64,000 bases of DNA from Sulfurimonas paralvinellae (GCF_014905135.1 NZ_CP041406.1:62001-126000); one strand, 5' to 3'. Positions 43,657-53,185 are shown, counted from the first letter of the stretch. Numbers and translations: made by a program. Notes: a model not told the origin generated them from the sequence alone.

Positions 43657-44346
43657 ATGAAATATTTACTTCTCTTCTCTTTACTAATTCAAGGGGTTTT
43701 TACAAATGCGTTCGCTGCACAAGAAAAACATTACTCAGCGAGTGTTGTACCGAAGAATATGTCCGTTGCTGAGAAAAAAAAGAGATTTTTCGCTCTTTTA
43801 GTTCCGGCAGTGGAAGATGTGCACAAAGAGCTTGAAGCACAATACCAACAAGTACAAAAAGACATCAAAGAGCATAAGAATCCAGAGAAAATTGCAGCAC
43901 TGAAAAAGAGATACAATGCAAAAACAGATAAGGAACTGCTTATAAAAATAAGGCCGCATCCTATGAGCATTGCATTAGCGCAAGCTGCTATGGAGAGTGC
44001 ATGGGGAACATCACGATTTTTTCGTCAGGCAAATAACATCTTTGGCGTTTGGAGTACGAGTTCAAAACAAAAACGAATAGCCGCAGGTGAAAAACGAGGT
44101 AAGAAAACTATATGGGTAAGAAAGTTCGATAACCTTGATGAAGCAATCAGACAATACTATTTTATGCTCTCAACGGCACCGAGGTATAAAAATTTTAAAA
44201 AGATGAGCTATGAAGGCAAGCCGGTTTCAGAGATTATTAAAGGATTGAAGTATTACTCGGAACGAGGAGATGCCTACGTCAAAGAACTCGGCAGTATGAT
44301 TCGTTACAACAAGCTTACGAAATATGATACTAAAGTAGCAAAATAA
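43657..44346 (+). CDS. Bax-like N-acetylglucosaminidase-domain protein
   Basis: 229 aa with a signal peptide (1-20). Residues 106-225 form a glucosaminidase (GH73-type) domain: IALAQAAMESAWGTSRFFRQANNIFGVW holds the catalytic Glu, and YSERGDAYVKELGSMIRYNKL is the closing motif of Bax proteins. It probably cleaves peptidoglycan in the periplasm. An AAAGG precedes the ATG. Confidence 0.85.
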   Translation: MKYLLLFSLLIQGVFTNAFAAQEKHYSASVVPKNMSVAEKKKRFFALLVPAVEDVHKELEAQYQQVQKDIKEHKNPEKIAALKKRYNAKTDKELLIKIRPHPMSIALAQAAMESAWGTSRFFRQANNIFGVWSTSSKQKRIAAGEKRGKKTIWVRKFDNLDEAIRQYYFMLSTAPRYKNFKKMSYEGKPVSEIIKGLKYYSERGDAYVKELGSMIRYNKLTKYDTKVAK

Positions 44347-44360
44347 GCTCTATAACCTGC

Positions 44361-44366
44361 TATAAT
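44361..44366 (+). promoter_or_regulatory. -10 box 7 nt before mgtE
   Basis: CTGCTATAAT; predicted transcription start within 1 nt of the ATG at 44374, and no ribosome binding site. Confidence 0.5.
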
Positions 44367-44373
44367 TGCGCTC

Positions 44374-45702
44374 ATGAATGAAATTAAAAATTATATAAAA
44401 TCTCATGAGATGAGTGAGATGCACCCCTCTGAAATTGCCACTATTTTGCGTGGCATGGATGATGAGAAATTTTCAAAAGCTATCAAGCTTGTTCCAAAAA
44501 AACTTGTAGGGGATGTAGCGCTCGCACTTCCAGATAGATATTTTGATGATGTCGTTGAAAATCTCAGTGTCGATGAACTCTCCCAAGCAGTTTCAGAACT
44601 TGAGTCAGATGACCAAGTAGAGTTTATGCAGGAACTTGAAGATGTCGATGAAAACGTCGCATCAAAAGTTTTTGAAACACTTGATGAAGATGATAAAAAA
44701 GAGATTACACAACTTCAAAAATATAATGAGAATGAAGCCGGTGCTTATATGCAGCTGGAGGTCTTTACGGCTCATGCAGATGAGATCGTTCAGGATGTCA
44801 TAAAACGATTTGCCCGTCTTCGAAAAGAGAATGAACTCGAAAATGTCCAAAATCTTTTTATCGTTGATAATCATCATAAACTTCTCTACTCTGTAGGTCT
44901 TGATGATCTGCTCATTTTTGACTTTTCAAAGACAATCGAAGAGAATATAAAAGAGAGTGATGAATCTTTTGAGCCCATTAAGGCTTATGATAAAGAAGAT
45001 ATCAAAGTAGTAGTTGAACGCTTTAAACAATATGATGTTTCCGTTATGCCTGTTGTTAATGAACATGGTATTTTACGCGGACGTATAACTTCGGATGATA
45101 TCTATGATATAATTAATGAACATGCAACAGAACAGATGTATAATCTTGCTGGTGTTGATGACGAAGCCGAAGATGATGAAGATGTTTTAAAAGCCGGTAG
45201 AAAGCGTGCTTATTGGCTTGGTATCAATCTTTTAACTGCCATTGCAGCTTCTTTGGTAATCGGGCTATTTGAAGATACTATCAACTCTATGGTAGCACTT
45301 GCAGTACTGATGCCGATTGTTGCATCTATGGGAGGTAATGCCGGAACGCAGACACTGACCGTTGTCGTTCGTCAGCTCGCTCTTGGCGAGATATCCAATG
45401 GTGATGCATGGCGTAGTATTAAAAAAGAGGTCGCTATCTCTTTGATGAACGGTTTTTTATTCGCAGTTGTGATGGGTATTATCGCGTATTTGTGGTTTAA
45501 GATGCCGATGCTCGGGGTGGTTATAGGTCTTTCGATGATTATAAATCTGCTTATGGCAGGTTTCTTTGGTGCTATGATTCCCTTAGCGCTCAAATGGCTT
45601 AAAATCGATCCGGCTATCGGTAGTACAGTCATCTTAACGACGGTAACAGATGTTGTAGGATTCTTCTCTTTCCTATGGCTCGCTAAAATTATACTTTTAT
45701 AA
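44374..45702 (+). CDS. mgtE: Magnesium transporter MgtE
   Basis: 442 aa, the normal length. N-terminal Mg-sensing helical domain (about 1-125), tandem CBS domains (about 126-255) with VMPVVNEHGILRGRITSDDIYD, then five membrane helices; the pore segment reads LMPIVASMGGNAGTQTLTVVVRQLALG. Forms a dimeric Mg2+ channel gated by cytosolic Mg2+. Followed by a DUF21-CBS protein also linked to divalent cations. Confidence 0.96.
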   Translation: MNEIKNYIKSHEMSEMHPSEIATILRGMDDEKFSKAIKLVPKKLVGDVALALPDRYFDDVVENLSVDELSQAVSELESDDQVEFMQELEDVDENVASKVFETLDEDDKKEITQLQKYNENEAGAYMQLEVFTAHADEIVQDVIKRFARLRKENELENVQNLFIVDNHHKLLYSVGLDDLLIFDFSKTIEENIKESDESFEPIKAYDKEDIKVVVERFKQYDVSVMPVVNEHGILRGRITSDDIYDIINEHATEQMYNLAGVDDEAEDDEDVLKAGRKRAYWLGINLLTAIAASLVIGLFEDTINSMVALAVLMPIVASMGGNAGTQTLTVVVRQLALGEISNGDAWRSIKKEVAISLMNGFLFAVVMGIIAYLWFKMPMLGVVIGLSMIINLLMAGFFGAMIPLALKWLKIDPAIGSTVILTTVTDVVGFFSFLWLAKIILL

Positions 45703-45715
45703 GGATGTGTAAAAC

Positions 45716-46774
45716 TTGGAACTTTTAATACTATTTTTTCTTTTATCGGTAGGTGTTTCTTTTATCTGCTCTGTTTTAGAGTCAGTGCTGCTTTCAATCA
45801 ATATGTCTTATGTGGCGGTATTGGAAAAAGAGAAACCGTCTGTGGGTGCTCTTTTACGTCTGCAAAAAGAAAATATCAATAAGTCCATCGCATCCATCTT
45901 GATCTTAAACACTATTGCAAATACACTAGGTGCAGCTGCTGTCGGTGCTCAGGCATCGGAAGTATTTGGTAATGATGCCGTTGTCATTGTCTCTGTTGTA
46001 TTGACTTTTGCTATTTTATTTCTTTCAGAGATTATTCCAAAAACGATCGGCGCAATCTACTGGAAGCAGTTGGCACCGCTTGCAGCCTATTTTATTCGCA
46101 TCTTCATCTGGTTGACATATCCTATTATTTTAACGACACTGGCTGTAACAGATAAGATCTCAAAAGGCAAAGATGATGCAAATACACTCACAAAAGAAGA
46201 ACTTTTAGAGAGTATGCTTATGAGTGAAGATGAAGGTGTCATTGATGAAAAAGAGTCAGACGTCATTGAAAACATGCTCAATCTTGATAATATAAAAGTC
46301 TCTGAAGTCCTCACACCGAGAAGTGTTGTTTTTGCACTCGATGAAAACATGAGCGTCAAAGAGGTTATAGCCAAAGAAGAGTCTATATTTAAATTCTCAC
46401 GTATTCCTGTTTACAATGAAAGTATAGAAGATGTAACAGGGCTTGTCTTGACAAAGAAACTCTTTCATCAGGCGCTTACAGATGATACGGTCTCACTAAA
46501 ATCTGTCAAAAAAGATATCTTTGCCATCAATGAAAATGTGCCGGTCAGTAAAGCACTTGATCTCTTCATTGCTAAAAAAGAGCATATGTTCTTGGTGAAA
46601 GACAACTATGATCAGACTGAGGGAATATTGACGTTAGAAGATTGTGTTGAAACAATCTTGGGTGTTGAGATCATGGATGAAAGCGACACGACGGCAGATA
46701 TGCGTGAGCTTGCAAAGCGAAAGATGAAGCTCAAGCGTAAACTCGAAGAGAGGAAAGCCAATCAGAAGGCTTAA
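45716..46774 (+). CDS. DUF21/CBS (CNNM/CorB-type) membrane protein
   Basis: 352 aa with TTG start preceded by AAGGATG. DUF21 membrane domain (about 1-175), then ESMLMSEDEGVIDEKESDVIENML and two CBS motifs (VLTPRSVVFALDE; LEDCVETILGVEIMDE). The C-terminal transporter-associated domain is missing; a short basic tail is present. Relatives are Mg2+ or Co2+ efflux or modulator proteins; the mgtE neighbour supports Mg2+. Confidence 0.85.
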   Translation: MELLILFFLLSVGVSFICSVLESVLLSINMSYVAVLEKEKPSVGALLRLQKENINKSIASILILNTIANTLGAAAVGAQASEVFGNDAVVIVSVVLTFAILFLSEIIPKTIGAIYWKQLAPLAAYFIRIFIWLTYPIILTTLAVTDKISKGKDDANTLTKEELLESMLMSEDEGVIDEKESDVIENMLNLDNIKVSEVLTPRSVVFALDENMSVKEVIAKEESIFKFSRIPVYNESIEDVTGLVLTKKLFHQALTDDTVSLKSVKKDIFAINENVPVSKALDLFIAKKEHMFLVKDNYDQTEGILTLEDCVETILGVEIMDESDTTADMRELAKRKMKLKRKLEERKANQKA

Positions 46775-46783
46775 GCCCGCTGC

Positions 46784-47965
46784 CTACATTCCCGGAATTC
46801 TAGGAATCTTTCCGAGTTTTGAATTTCTACAATAAAATCCCCAGGCTTTTTTCATCCAGTGCCCTATAAAAGGCATTGGAAACATAAAAGCACGTTTCTC
46901 ATCTCTATAGACAAATGCCGCTCCGTCGCCGCTGTCCATAACACATAATATATTGAGATGTTCATTGTATCCTTTAAAGTTATTGCCGCCATTGTCGCGT
47001 TGTTCAATGTTGTGTGCACAGTTTTTTGCCATAACCTCTGCGATGTGTCCCTGTTTTGCACGCCATTCATAACCTTCAAGAGCAGCAACATCACCGATAG
47101 CGTAGATGTTACTCATAGAGCCGTCTTCATTTAAAACACAGGAATAATCATCGGTTTTTACAAAGCCTGCTTCATTTTGCGGCAGATCGGAATTTTTGAT
47201 GACTGCATGGCCGTTTCCTGCGGGAATGAACATTGTCAAATCAGATTCGAGTCTGCTGTCATCTTCAAAAACAACACCATCATCTTCAAATTTTGTTATT
47301 TTCTTGCCAAAATGTTTATGTATGCCTAGTTTTGAAAAGAAAACATCCATCATTTTCAGTGCCTGCGGTCCCATTCTTTTGCCGGGTTCCGCCATAGGTG
47401 CAAAAAATGTCAGTTCAAAATTATCGCGGATACCTTTCTTTTTAAGCATATTATGGACATTGAAAAGCAGTTCAAAACCCGGACCGCCACGAACAGCAGA
47501 GGTATCTTTTGGATTGCCGCCAAAGCCCATAGCAATCTTGCCGCTTCCTTTCTCTACAAGTCTGTCAAGTGCATCTCGAATTTCCAAAGACTGTTCCGGT
47601 GCTCCACAGATGGAAAGTGTATGCTCAACGCCTTGAGGCTTCATTTTTGAAGCACCAATGGCAATGATAAGGTAGTCATAGTCATCAATAACTTTACCGC
47701 TGGTAAAAGCAACACTATTATTTGCTTTAGAGATACTCTCAACACTGTCAACAATGACTTTAAATCCATGTGCTCTTTGAAACTCATCTAAATTGACACA
47801 GACATCTTGAAATTCACTTTCATGAGTCGGTATCCAAATAGAAGTAGGGTAGATATAAAAGTAGTCTCTGTCACTCACAAGTGTTACATCATACCCCATC
47901 TTTTGAAGATGTGTTGCAGCATCAACACCGGCAAATCCACCACCTAGAACAAGCACTTTTTTCAT
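46784..47965 (-). CDS. FAD-dependent oxidoreductase related to sulfide:quinone reductase
   Basis: 393 aa. FAD-binding VLVLGGGFAGVDAATHL at residues 4-20, a second motif DYLIIAIGAS near 96-105, FIPAGNG, and IYAIGDVAAL near 290-299. The C-terminal PMPFIGHWMKKAWGFYCRNSK is like the membrane-attachment end of SQR proteins. Several Cys are present (SICGAPE, DYSCVLNE, LCVMDSG, FYCRN) but I cannot align them to the SQR redox pair with certainty. An SQR or flavocytochrome-c-like sulfide dehydrogenase role fits the lineage; a type II NADH dehydrogenase is less likely. Confidence 0.75.
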   Translation of the reverse strand: MKKVLVLGGGFAGVDAATHLQKMGYDVTLVSDRDYFYIYPTSIWIPTHESEFQDVCVNLDEFQRAHGFKVIVDSVESISKANNSVAFTSGKVIDDYDYLIIAIGASKMKPQGVEHTLSICGAPEQSLEIRDALDRLVEKGSGKIAMGFGGNPKDTSAVRGGPGFELLFNVHNMLKKKGIRDNFELTFFAPMAEPGKRMGPQALKMMDVFFSKLGIHKHFGKKITKFEDDGVVFEDDSRLESDLTMFIPAGNGHAVIKNSDLPQNEAGFVKTDDYSCVLNEDGSMSNIYAIGDVAALEGYEWRAKQGHIAEVMAKNCAHNIEQRDNGGNNFKGYNEHLNILCVMDSGDGAAFVYRDEKRAFMFPMPFIGHWMKKAWGFYCRNSKLGKIPRIPGM

Positions 47966-48053
47966 TGGAGCTCCCTATATTATTCAAATTTATAAATAAT
48001 ATTACACTAATTGATGTTAAAAATACATTAAGAGGCTAGTTTTATCGTCAGTT

Positions 48054-48914
48054 TTATTTTTTATTGATAAAGTAAACGGCTAGCATGCTGATAGCACCGC
48101 CGATGATGATATGGGGTTGCATAGGCTCATCTAAAATCAGCCATGCAGAAAACAAAGCGAAGAGTGGCACGAGGAACATATAAGAACTTGTTTTTTCACT
48201 GCCGAGCCTGCCGCTTGAGATAAAGAAGATTGTTGTGGCGATCGTTTGTCCAAAAACAGCAAGATAGATCATGGCTGTCCAGAATGCTGCACCTTGGTGA
48301 AATACCGCTCCCAGATCTGAATCTTTTGCATAGAGGAATGTGAAGAGAGTTGCGATGAGTGAGATAGCAAAACTGTAGTGAATAGGATGAATGTGCTTTT
48401 GCGAGTGTTGCGAGAGAACAGTTACGCCGGCCCAGATAAGTGCACAAAGCAAAAAGTAGAGGTTCGAAGAGTTTAAAAAGAGTGAAAAGTCATTGAGTTG
48501 CAGGAGAATATAGCCGCCGATTAGACCGAGTAAAAGACCGAAGTATTGTCTTGTTTCAAGTCTGTTTCGAAATAAAACGGCTACAAGCAAAAATGTCATA
48601 ATCGGGCTGAAAGTTGTGATGATGACACTGCCGCCTCCGGCATAACCATACTTGACGCCGTAAAAAGATGAAATCATAAAAGAGACATTTAAAACAGAGC
48701 TGCCGAGAATATATTTCAAAGAGTGCAGATCAAGCTTAAAAGGTATTTTGAAATAGATGATGATGGGGATAAAGGCAAGACTCATCAAAAAAAATCGCCA
48801 GAAGATGATGACATCCATAGGGAGATTATAGGTAAGAATCTTGAGTGCCGTCCATCCGCCGCCCCAAAAGAACATGGCAAGAAGCATAAGATAGGAAAAG
48901 TGTCTCTCTTGCAT
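48054..48914 (-). CDS. EamA-family (DMT) transporter
   Basis: 286 aa with ten hydrophobic helices in two repeated EamA halves. The Met at 48914 lies just after the asnB stop and begins MQERHFSYLMLLAMFFWGGGW; an earlier frame start at 48968 would overlap asnB by about 50 nt and is less likely. Substrate unknown: such proteins export amino acids or metabolites. Confidence 0.82.
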   Translation of the reverse strand: MQERHFSYLMLLAMFFWGGGWTALKILTYNLPMDVIIFWRFFLMSLAFIPIIIYFKIPFKLDLHSLKYILGSSVLNVSFMISSFYGVKYGYAGGGSVIITTFSPIMTFLLVAVLFRNRLETRQYFGLLLGLIGGYILLQLNDFSLFLNSSNLYFLLCALIWAGVTVLSQHSQKHIHPIHYSFAISLIATLFTFLYAKDSDLGAVFHQGAAFWTAMIYLAVFGQTIATTIFFISSGRLGSEKTSSYMFLVPLFALFSAWLILDEPMQPHIIIGGAISMLAVYFINKK

Positions 48915-48919
48915 ATTTC

Positions 48920-50728
48920 TCACAGCAACTCTCTTTGTATCCAGTGTGAAAGTACATAAAGTCCCCAAATATGCTGTTTAAAACTTCCCTGAGAAGCTGA
49001 TTTTAGATAAAGTTCAAGCTCATCTTTTTTGAACATTCCTGTTTGTTGGTTAACCTCTTGAATGAGCGATATCTTTCCGGAATTGATGAGATACTCCATA
49101 TAAGGATTGGAAAATCCTTTTTTCTTTCGCGTTAGTATTTCGTTAGGCAGTTTGTTAGCTAACAGCTCTTTGAGAAGGGCTTTTGTTTTGCCCTCTTTAT
49201 AACGCAGAACAGGATCGATGCTAAAGACGAGCTCTGCGAGTTTATGATCTAAAAAAGGGGTGCGTGATTCGATTGCGTGAGCCATGCTGACACGATCGAG
49301 TTTTGTCAAAAAGTGCTCCGCCTGAAAGAGGTTGATGTCGATGTAGCTGTACCAGATGGACTCATCAGTGTGCGCTGAGTTTTCAAAACGCTGACGGTAG
49401 GGGGAGAGATATTGCAGTGATTCGTTGTCACGGACATTTCTTCGCAGCAGCAGATTTTTTTGCAGATCGGTAAATTTGTCACCGCTTGTGCGAAAGAGCA
49501 GTGTTTCATCAAAGACACGTTTGTACCACTCCCACTCTCTGTTTTTGGAAAAGTTTGAACGAAAGTATTTTTTGAGCCAATTTTTATGCATCAGATTCTT
49601 AGCGTTTTCAATGTCCAGGTATTCGAAGTATTGACGGTATCCCAAAAAGAGCTCATCGCTGCCTTCTCCGCTCATAACCACTTTGTAGCCGTCATCCTTT
49701 ATGGCGTCAAAAAGCAGATAGAGTGGTACGGCAGCGGGGTCGTTGAGTGGTTCATCAAGTGAAGCAAATACTTGCTCTGTCGCTTGGATAAAACTGTTTT
49801 GATCTATCTCTACGGTTCTGTTGTCAATACCAAGCAGTTGGGCACTTTTGGCTGCATTGTTACGTTCATCGTATTTTGCAAACTCCTTATAGCCCAAAGT
49901 GTATGTCTGTAGGTTCTTTTCCTGTTCTTTGGCATAGTAGTTGATAGCAGCGCTGTCGATGCCTCCCGAGAGCAGAGCGGCCATCGGTGCTTCACTACGT
50001 AGACGCAGATCGATGGACTCTTTTAAAAGCTTTTCCAGTTTTTTTAAAGCTTCCTCTTTGTCGGTTATGCGTGATGGCTGTGTATTGAGCAGGTCATAAT
50101 AACGCTTTGTTGTTATTTTCCCGTTTTCATGTCTCAGGTACTCTCCGGCTGCAAGTTTTTGGATGCCTTTGTAAAACGTATGCGGCGGTGTGGGTGCCAA
50201 AAATGAAAGATAGCTCAGCAGTGCATCATTGTTCATCGCTTTTTTTGCTAAAAAGGGTGTAAGTCCCTTTATCTCCGAAGCGAAGATGAATGCCTCTTTT
50301 GTCTGCATATAAAAAAGCGGTTTTTTCCCAAGCCTGTCACGAAAGAGGTAGAGCTTCTTACCATCGAGCAGGGCAATGGCAAACATTCCACGGAGATGCT
50401 TGACAAAATCAACGCCCCATTTGAGATAAGCGGCAATGATGACCTCAGAATCGCTCTGTGTTTTAAAATCAAAATCAAAATCCAACTCCTCACGCAGCTC
50501 TTGAAAGTTATATATCTCACCATTGAAAGAGAGGAGAATTTTTTCATGCTGAAGCGGTTGGTGCGCTCTTGCGTGAGCATCGGTGATGCTGAGCCTCTGA
50601 TGGGCAAAAAAGAGCTGCCTGTTTTGTTCTATGCCGCAGTGATCTGGCCCTCGGTGTGCAAGACGCGAAAGGGCATACTTTGCCTGCTGCTCATCATACT
50701 CGCCGATGATTCCAAATATGGCACACAT
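48920..50728 (-). CDS. asnB: Asparagine synthase (glutamine-hydrolysing)
   Basis: 602 aa. N-terminal class II glutaminase with nucleophile Cys2 (MCAIFGIIGEY), RLAHRGPD and SFNGEIYNF; C-terminal synthetase with PP-loop LLSGGIDSAAINYYA near 250-264, MSGEGSDELFLGYRQY and ESRTPFLDHKLAELV. Makes asparagine from aspartate, or in some clusters amidates surface sugars. Starts at the methyltransferase stop (TAATG). Confidence 0.93.
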   Translation of the reverse strand: MCAIFGIIGEYDEQQAKYALSRLAHRGPDHCGIEQNRQLFFAHQRLSITDAHARAHQPLQHEKILLSFNGEIYNFQELREELDFDFDFKTQSDSEVIIAAYLKWGVDFVKHLRGMFAIALLDGKKLYLFRDRLGKKPLFYMQTKEAFIFASEIKGLTPFLAKKAMNNDALLSYLSFLAPTPPHTFYKGIQKLAAGEYLRHENGKITTKRYYDLLNTQPSRITDKEEALKKLEKLLKESIDLRLRSEAPMAALLSGGIDSAAINYYAKEQEKNLQTYTLGYKEFAKYDERNNAAKSAQLLGIDNRTVEIDQNSFIQATEQVFASLDEPLNDPAAVPLYLLFDAIKDDGYKVVMSGEGSDELFLGYRQYFEYLDIENAKNLMHKNWLKKYFRSNFSKNREWEWYKRVFDETLLFRTSGDKFTDLQKNLLLRRNVRDNESLQYLSPYRQRFENSAHTDESIWYSYIDINLFQAEHFLTKLDRVSMAHAIESRTPFLDHKLAELVFSIDPVLRYKEGKTKALLKELLANKLPNEILTRKKKGFSNPYMEYLINSGKISLIQEVNQQTGMFKKDELELYLKSASQGSFKQHIWGLYVLSHWIQRELL

Positions 50729-51309
50729 TACTTGAAAAATCCTACTGTGATGTCGCCGTCGAGATAGCCCTCACGCAGACGCATATCTGCAACACTAAGT
50801 TCGGAAGCTATCTTTTGCAGAGACTCCTGTGTGAGATAATTATATGTTGCTGAGTTGTTCTCTCCATACAAAATATTGAAAATAAAGGCTTTTTTTGATG
50901 CCTTGAAGCAGTTTTGCATAAACTGTATCGTCTCAAAAGGGGTAAGAACGTTCATCGCGCCGCTGCAGATAACATAATCACTAACAGGAAGTTCACTGTT
51001 AGTTATATCTTGAGAGAAGATATCTTGAGAAGTCCGCTGCTTAGCAATGGTGCACATCGCATCTATAGAATCGATACCAATGTATTGTTTCGGTTTATTT
51101 GCAGCATTTTGCAGGTAGAGATAAAAATCTCCAAAGCCACAGCCTGCATCGGTGAGTGTAAACGTTTCAAGGTTATCAGGAAGCAGTTCACAGATAGTCT
51201 CAAAACGAATCTGTTGATGAGCATAACTGAGCCAGCAGACACCTGCGGGAGTGATACCGTGTTTTTTTATGGCGTTTTTGTAAAAAGCTTCACTGTCAAT
51301 ACGCGGCAA
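50728..51309 (-). CDS. SAM-dependent class I methyltransferase
   Basis: 193 aa, TTG start preceded by GAGGAG. SAM-binding LTDAGCGFGDFYLYL near residues 53-67, YIGIDSIDAM near 75-84 and VICSGAMNVL near 112-121. The N-terminal SYAHQQIRFETICELLP is typical of small bacterial methyltransferases of unknown substrate. Coupled to asnB by a one-base overlap. Confidence 0.8.
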   Translation of the reverse strand: MPRIDSEAFYKNAIKKHGITPAGVCWLSYAHQQIRFETICELLPDNLETFTLTDAGCGFGDFYLYLQNAANKPKQYIGIDSIDAMCTIAKQRTSQDIFSQDITNSELPVSDYVICSGAMNVLTPFETIQFMQNCFKASKKAFIFNILYGENNSATYNYLTQESLQKIASELSVADMRLREGYLDGDITVGFFK

Positions 51310-51338
51310 TACTTACTCCTCTTTTAGTGCTGATATTA

Positions 51339-51344
51339 TATAAT
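51339..51344 (+). promoter_or_regulatory. -10 box of panE
   Basis: TATAAT in the divergent space; leader contains AAAGGA before the ATG at 51364. Confidence 0.45.
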
Positions 51345-51363
51345 AATTCAAAGGAAAAATATT

Positions 51364-52230
51364 ATGAAAATTGCAGTAGTTGGTCTTGGTGGTGTTGGTG
51401 GATATTTAGCGGCTTGCTTTGCAAAAGCTGGATTTGATGTGACGGGTTTTGCGCGTGGAGAGCATCTACAGGCGATTCAAAGAGATGGGTTGAAGATCAT
51501 TGAAGATGAGAATGAATGGAGCGTTCATCTCAAAGCACAAGAGCTGCGTGAGGCAGAAACTCTTTTTGATATTGTCATTTTCTGCGTGAAGAGCTATGAT
51601 ATTGCCGAGTCATATAGACAAATAGCGTCTTGCGTGAGCGAGAAGACGATTCTTATCTCGTTTTCAAACGGCGTGAACAATGGCGATATCCTGTGTGAGC
51701 TGTCAAAAGCCAAGGTACTTGAAGGTGCTGTTTATATCCTTTCATATATAGAAAAGCCGGGAGTTGTTCGTAAAAAAGGGAAGGTCTTTGCAGCTATTTT
51801 TGGCGGCGAGAAAGCATCGACCGAAACTTTAGCAGCACTCTTTGAAAAGAGTGGACTTCGATACAAAACCCCCGAAGATATAAAAACAGCTCTGTGGAAG
51901 AAGTATATCTTTATTTCTGCATTTGCAACGCTTACCTCTTACTATGACAAGCCAATAGCCGTTGTTTATAAAGAGCATAGAGACGAGGCGGAAGAGTTGC
52001 TGCGTGAGATAGCGGCTGTCGCAAAAGAGCAGGGTGTCAACATTGATGATGAGGTGCAAAAGGCGCTTGAGACTGCTTCAAAACTGCCAGAGGATGCTTC
52101 AACCTCTATGCATCTCGATTTTCAAAACGGCAAAAGAGTGGAGCTTGAAAGCTTAAGCGGATTGATTGCCAAAAGTGATAAAGCACCCTTAATGTTGCGT
52201 ATGTATAATGCCTTAAAAAAGAGAGAGTAG
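51364..52230 (+). CDS. panE: 2-dehydropantoate 2-reductase
   Basis: 288 aa. NADPH-binding VVGLGGVGGYLAACFAKAG at residues 5-23, FCVKSYD near 77-83, the active-site Lys in ALWKKYIFISAFATLTSYY near 177-195 and STSMHLDFQNGKRVELESLSG near the end. Makes pantoate for coenzyme A; some paralogues reduce other 2-oxo acids. Contains three TGCGTGAG words. Followed by msrA with 4 nt between. Confidence 0.9.
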   Translation: MKIAVVGLGGVGGYLAACFAKAGFDVTGFARGEHLQAIQRDGLKIIEDENEWSVHLKAQELREAETLFDIVIFCVKSYDIAESYRQIASCVSEKTILISFSNGVNNGDILCELSKAKVLEGAVYILSYIEKPGVVRKKGKVFAAIFGGEKASTETLAALFEKSGLRYKTPEDIKTALWKKYIFISAFATLTSYYDKPIAVVYKEHRDEAEELLREIAAVAKEQGVNIDDEVQKALETASKLPEDASTSMHLDFQNGKRVELESLSGLIAKSDKAPLMLRMYNALKKRE

Positions 52231-52234
52231 AGCA

Positions 52235-52762
52235 ATGAAAAAAGAGCAAATAGTTTTAGGCGGCGGCTGTTTTTGGTGCATCGAGGCGGTCTATAGAAAT
52301 GTTAAAGGTATGATTTCCGTGGTTAGTGCCTACACGGGCGGTGCACGGGCTAATCCGACCTATGAGAATGTCTGTTCCGGTGCTACGGGACATGCAGAGG
52401 TCGTTGATATCACATACGATGCAGATGTTATCTCTCTTGCAGAGATATTGGACATCTTTTTTGTCATTCATGATCCGACAACGCTCAACCAACAGGGTGC
52501 AGATAAAGGAACACAGTACCGTTCGGTAATCTACTACGAAAATGAAGAGCAGAAAAAGGTTATAGAAGAATCAATCGCAAAACATCAAAATGGTTTTGCC
52601 GATACGATCGTTACCGAGGTGAGTCCGCTTGGAGAGGTTTACCCTGCGGAGCCGTATCATCAAAATTATTACAATCTCAATGCACAGCAGGGGTACTGTC
52701 AGGTCGTCATCGCACCGAAACTGCAGAAGTTTATGATGACCTTTCCTGAAAAACTCGGTTAA
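52235..52762 (+). CDS. msrA: Peptide-methionine (S)-S-oxide reductase
   Basis: 175 aa. Catalytic Cys in LGGGCFWCIEAVYRNVKGM near residues 10-26, AYTGGARANPTYENVCSGATGHAEVV, PTTLNQQGADKGTQYRS and a C-terminal Cys in QQGYCQVVI as resolving residue. Repairs methionine-S-sulfoxide using thioredoxin. Its end overlaps the convergent gene by 4 nt. Confidence 0.96.
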   Translation: MKKEQIVLGGGCFWCIEAVYRNVKGMISVVSAYTGGARANPTYENVCSGATGHAEVVDITYDADVISLAEILDIFFVIHDPTTLNQQGADKGTQYRSVIYYENEEQKKVIEESIAKHQNGFADTIVTEVSPLGEVYPAEPYHQNYYNLNAQQGYCQVVIAPKLQKFMMTFPEKLG

Positions 52763-53130
52763 TCCAACTCTTTGAGGATACAGGGAATATCATCTTCCTT
52801 GCGCATCTCCTCAAAACTTTCAAACTCCTCATCCATTGTCTGAGCGAAGTTCTCTATGGTTTCGTTAAGTTTCTCCTGTGCCTGGGTTACCAGTTTTTGC
52901 TGCTCTTCTTCAACGTTTTTAAATTTTTGCATTGTTTGGAGATAGAACTCTTTGTCATCGGTAAGAAGAAGGATCTCATCTTTGTTCACCCATTTTCTGA
53001 CAATTTTTCCATCGATCTTAAATTCAAAAATGACATTGTCACTATTTTTCTTCGTGATGAATTTCGGTACTTTAAAACCTATAAACTGTGTAGGATGGGT
53101 ATCCATTTTTTTCTTTATGACATAATACAT
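52759..53130 (-). CDS. Hypothetical protein with C-terminal coiled coil
   Basis: 123 aa. N-terminal 60 residues look like a small beta-rich domain (FIGFKVPKFI, VIFEFKIDGKIVRKWVNKDEILLLTDD), followed by a coiled coil (about 70-115). No known family comes to mind. TATAAT lies exactly 6 nt before the ATG at 53130; a second Met at residue 9 is an alternative start. Confidence 0.7.
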   Translation of the reverse strand: MYYVIKKKMDTHPTQFIGFKVPKFITKKNSDNVIFEFKIDGKIVRKWVNKDEILLLTDDKEFYLQTMQKFKNVEEEQQKLVTQAQEKLNETIENFAQTMDEEFESFEEMRKEDDIPCILKELD

Positions 53131-53136
53131 ACTATT

Positions 53137-53142
53137 ATTATA
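53137..53142 (-). promoter_or_regulatory. -10 box 6 nt before the coiled-coil hypothetical gene
   Basis: TATAAT then AATAGT then ATG on the minus strand; no ribosome binding site. Confidence 0.45.
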
Positions 53143-53185
53143 CGATAATATGTTAAACTTTTTAATAAATGTTGAGGAGTGGCGA

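Noticed and set aside
47196-47636. 146-codon plus-strand frame inside the SQR-like gene
   Set aside because: Antisense shadow of a flavoprotein with intact nucleotide-binding motifs.
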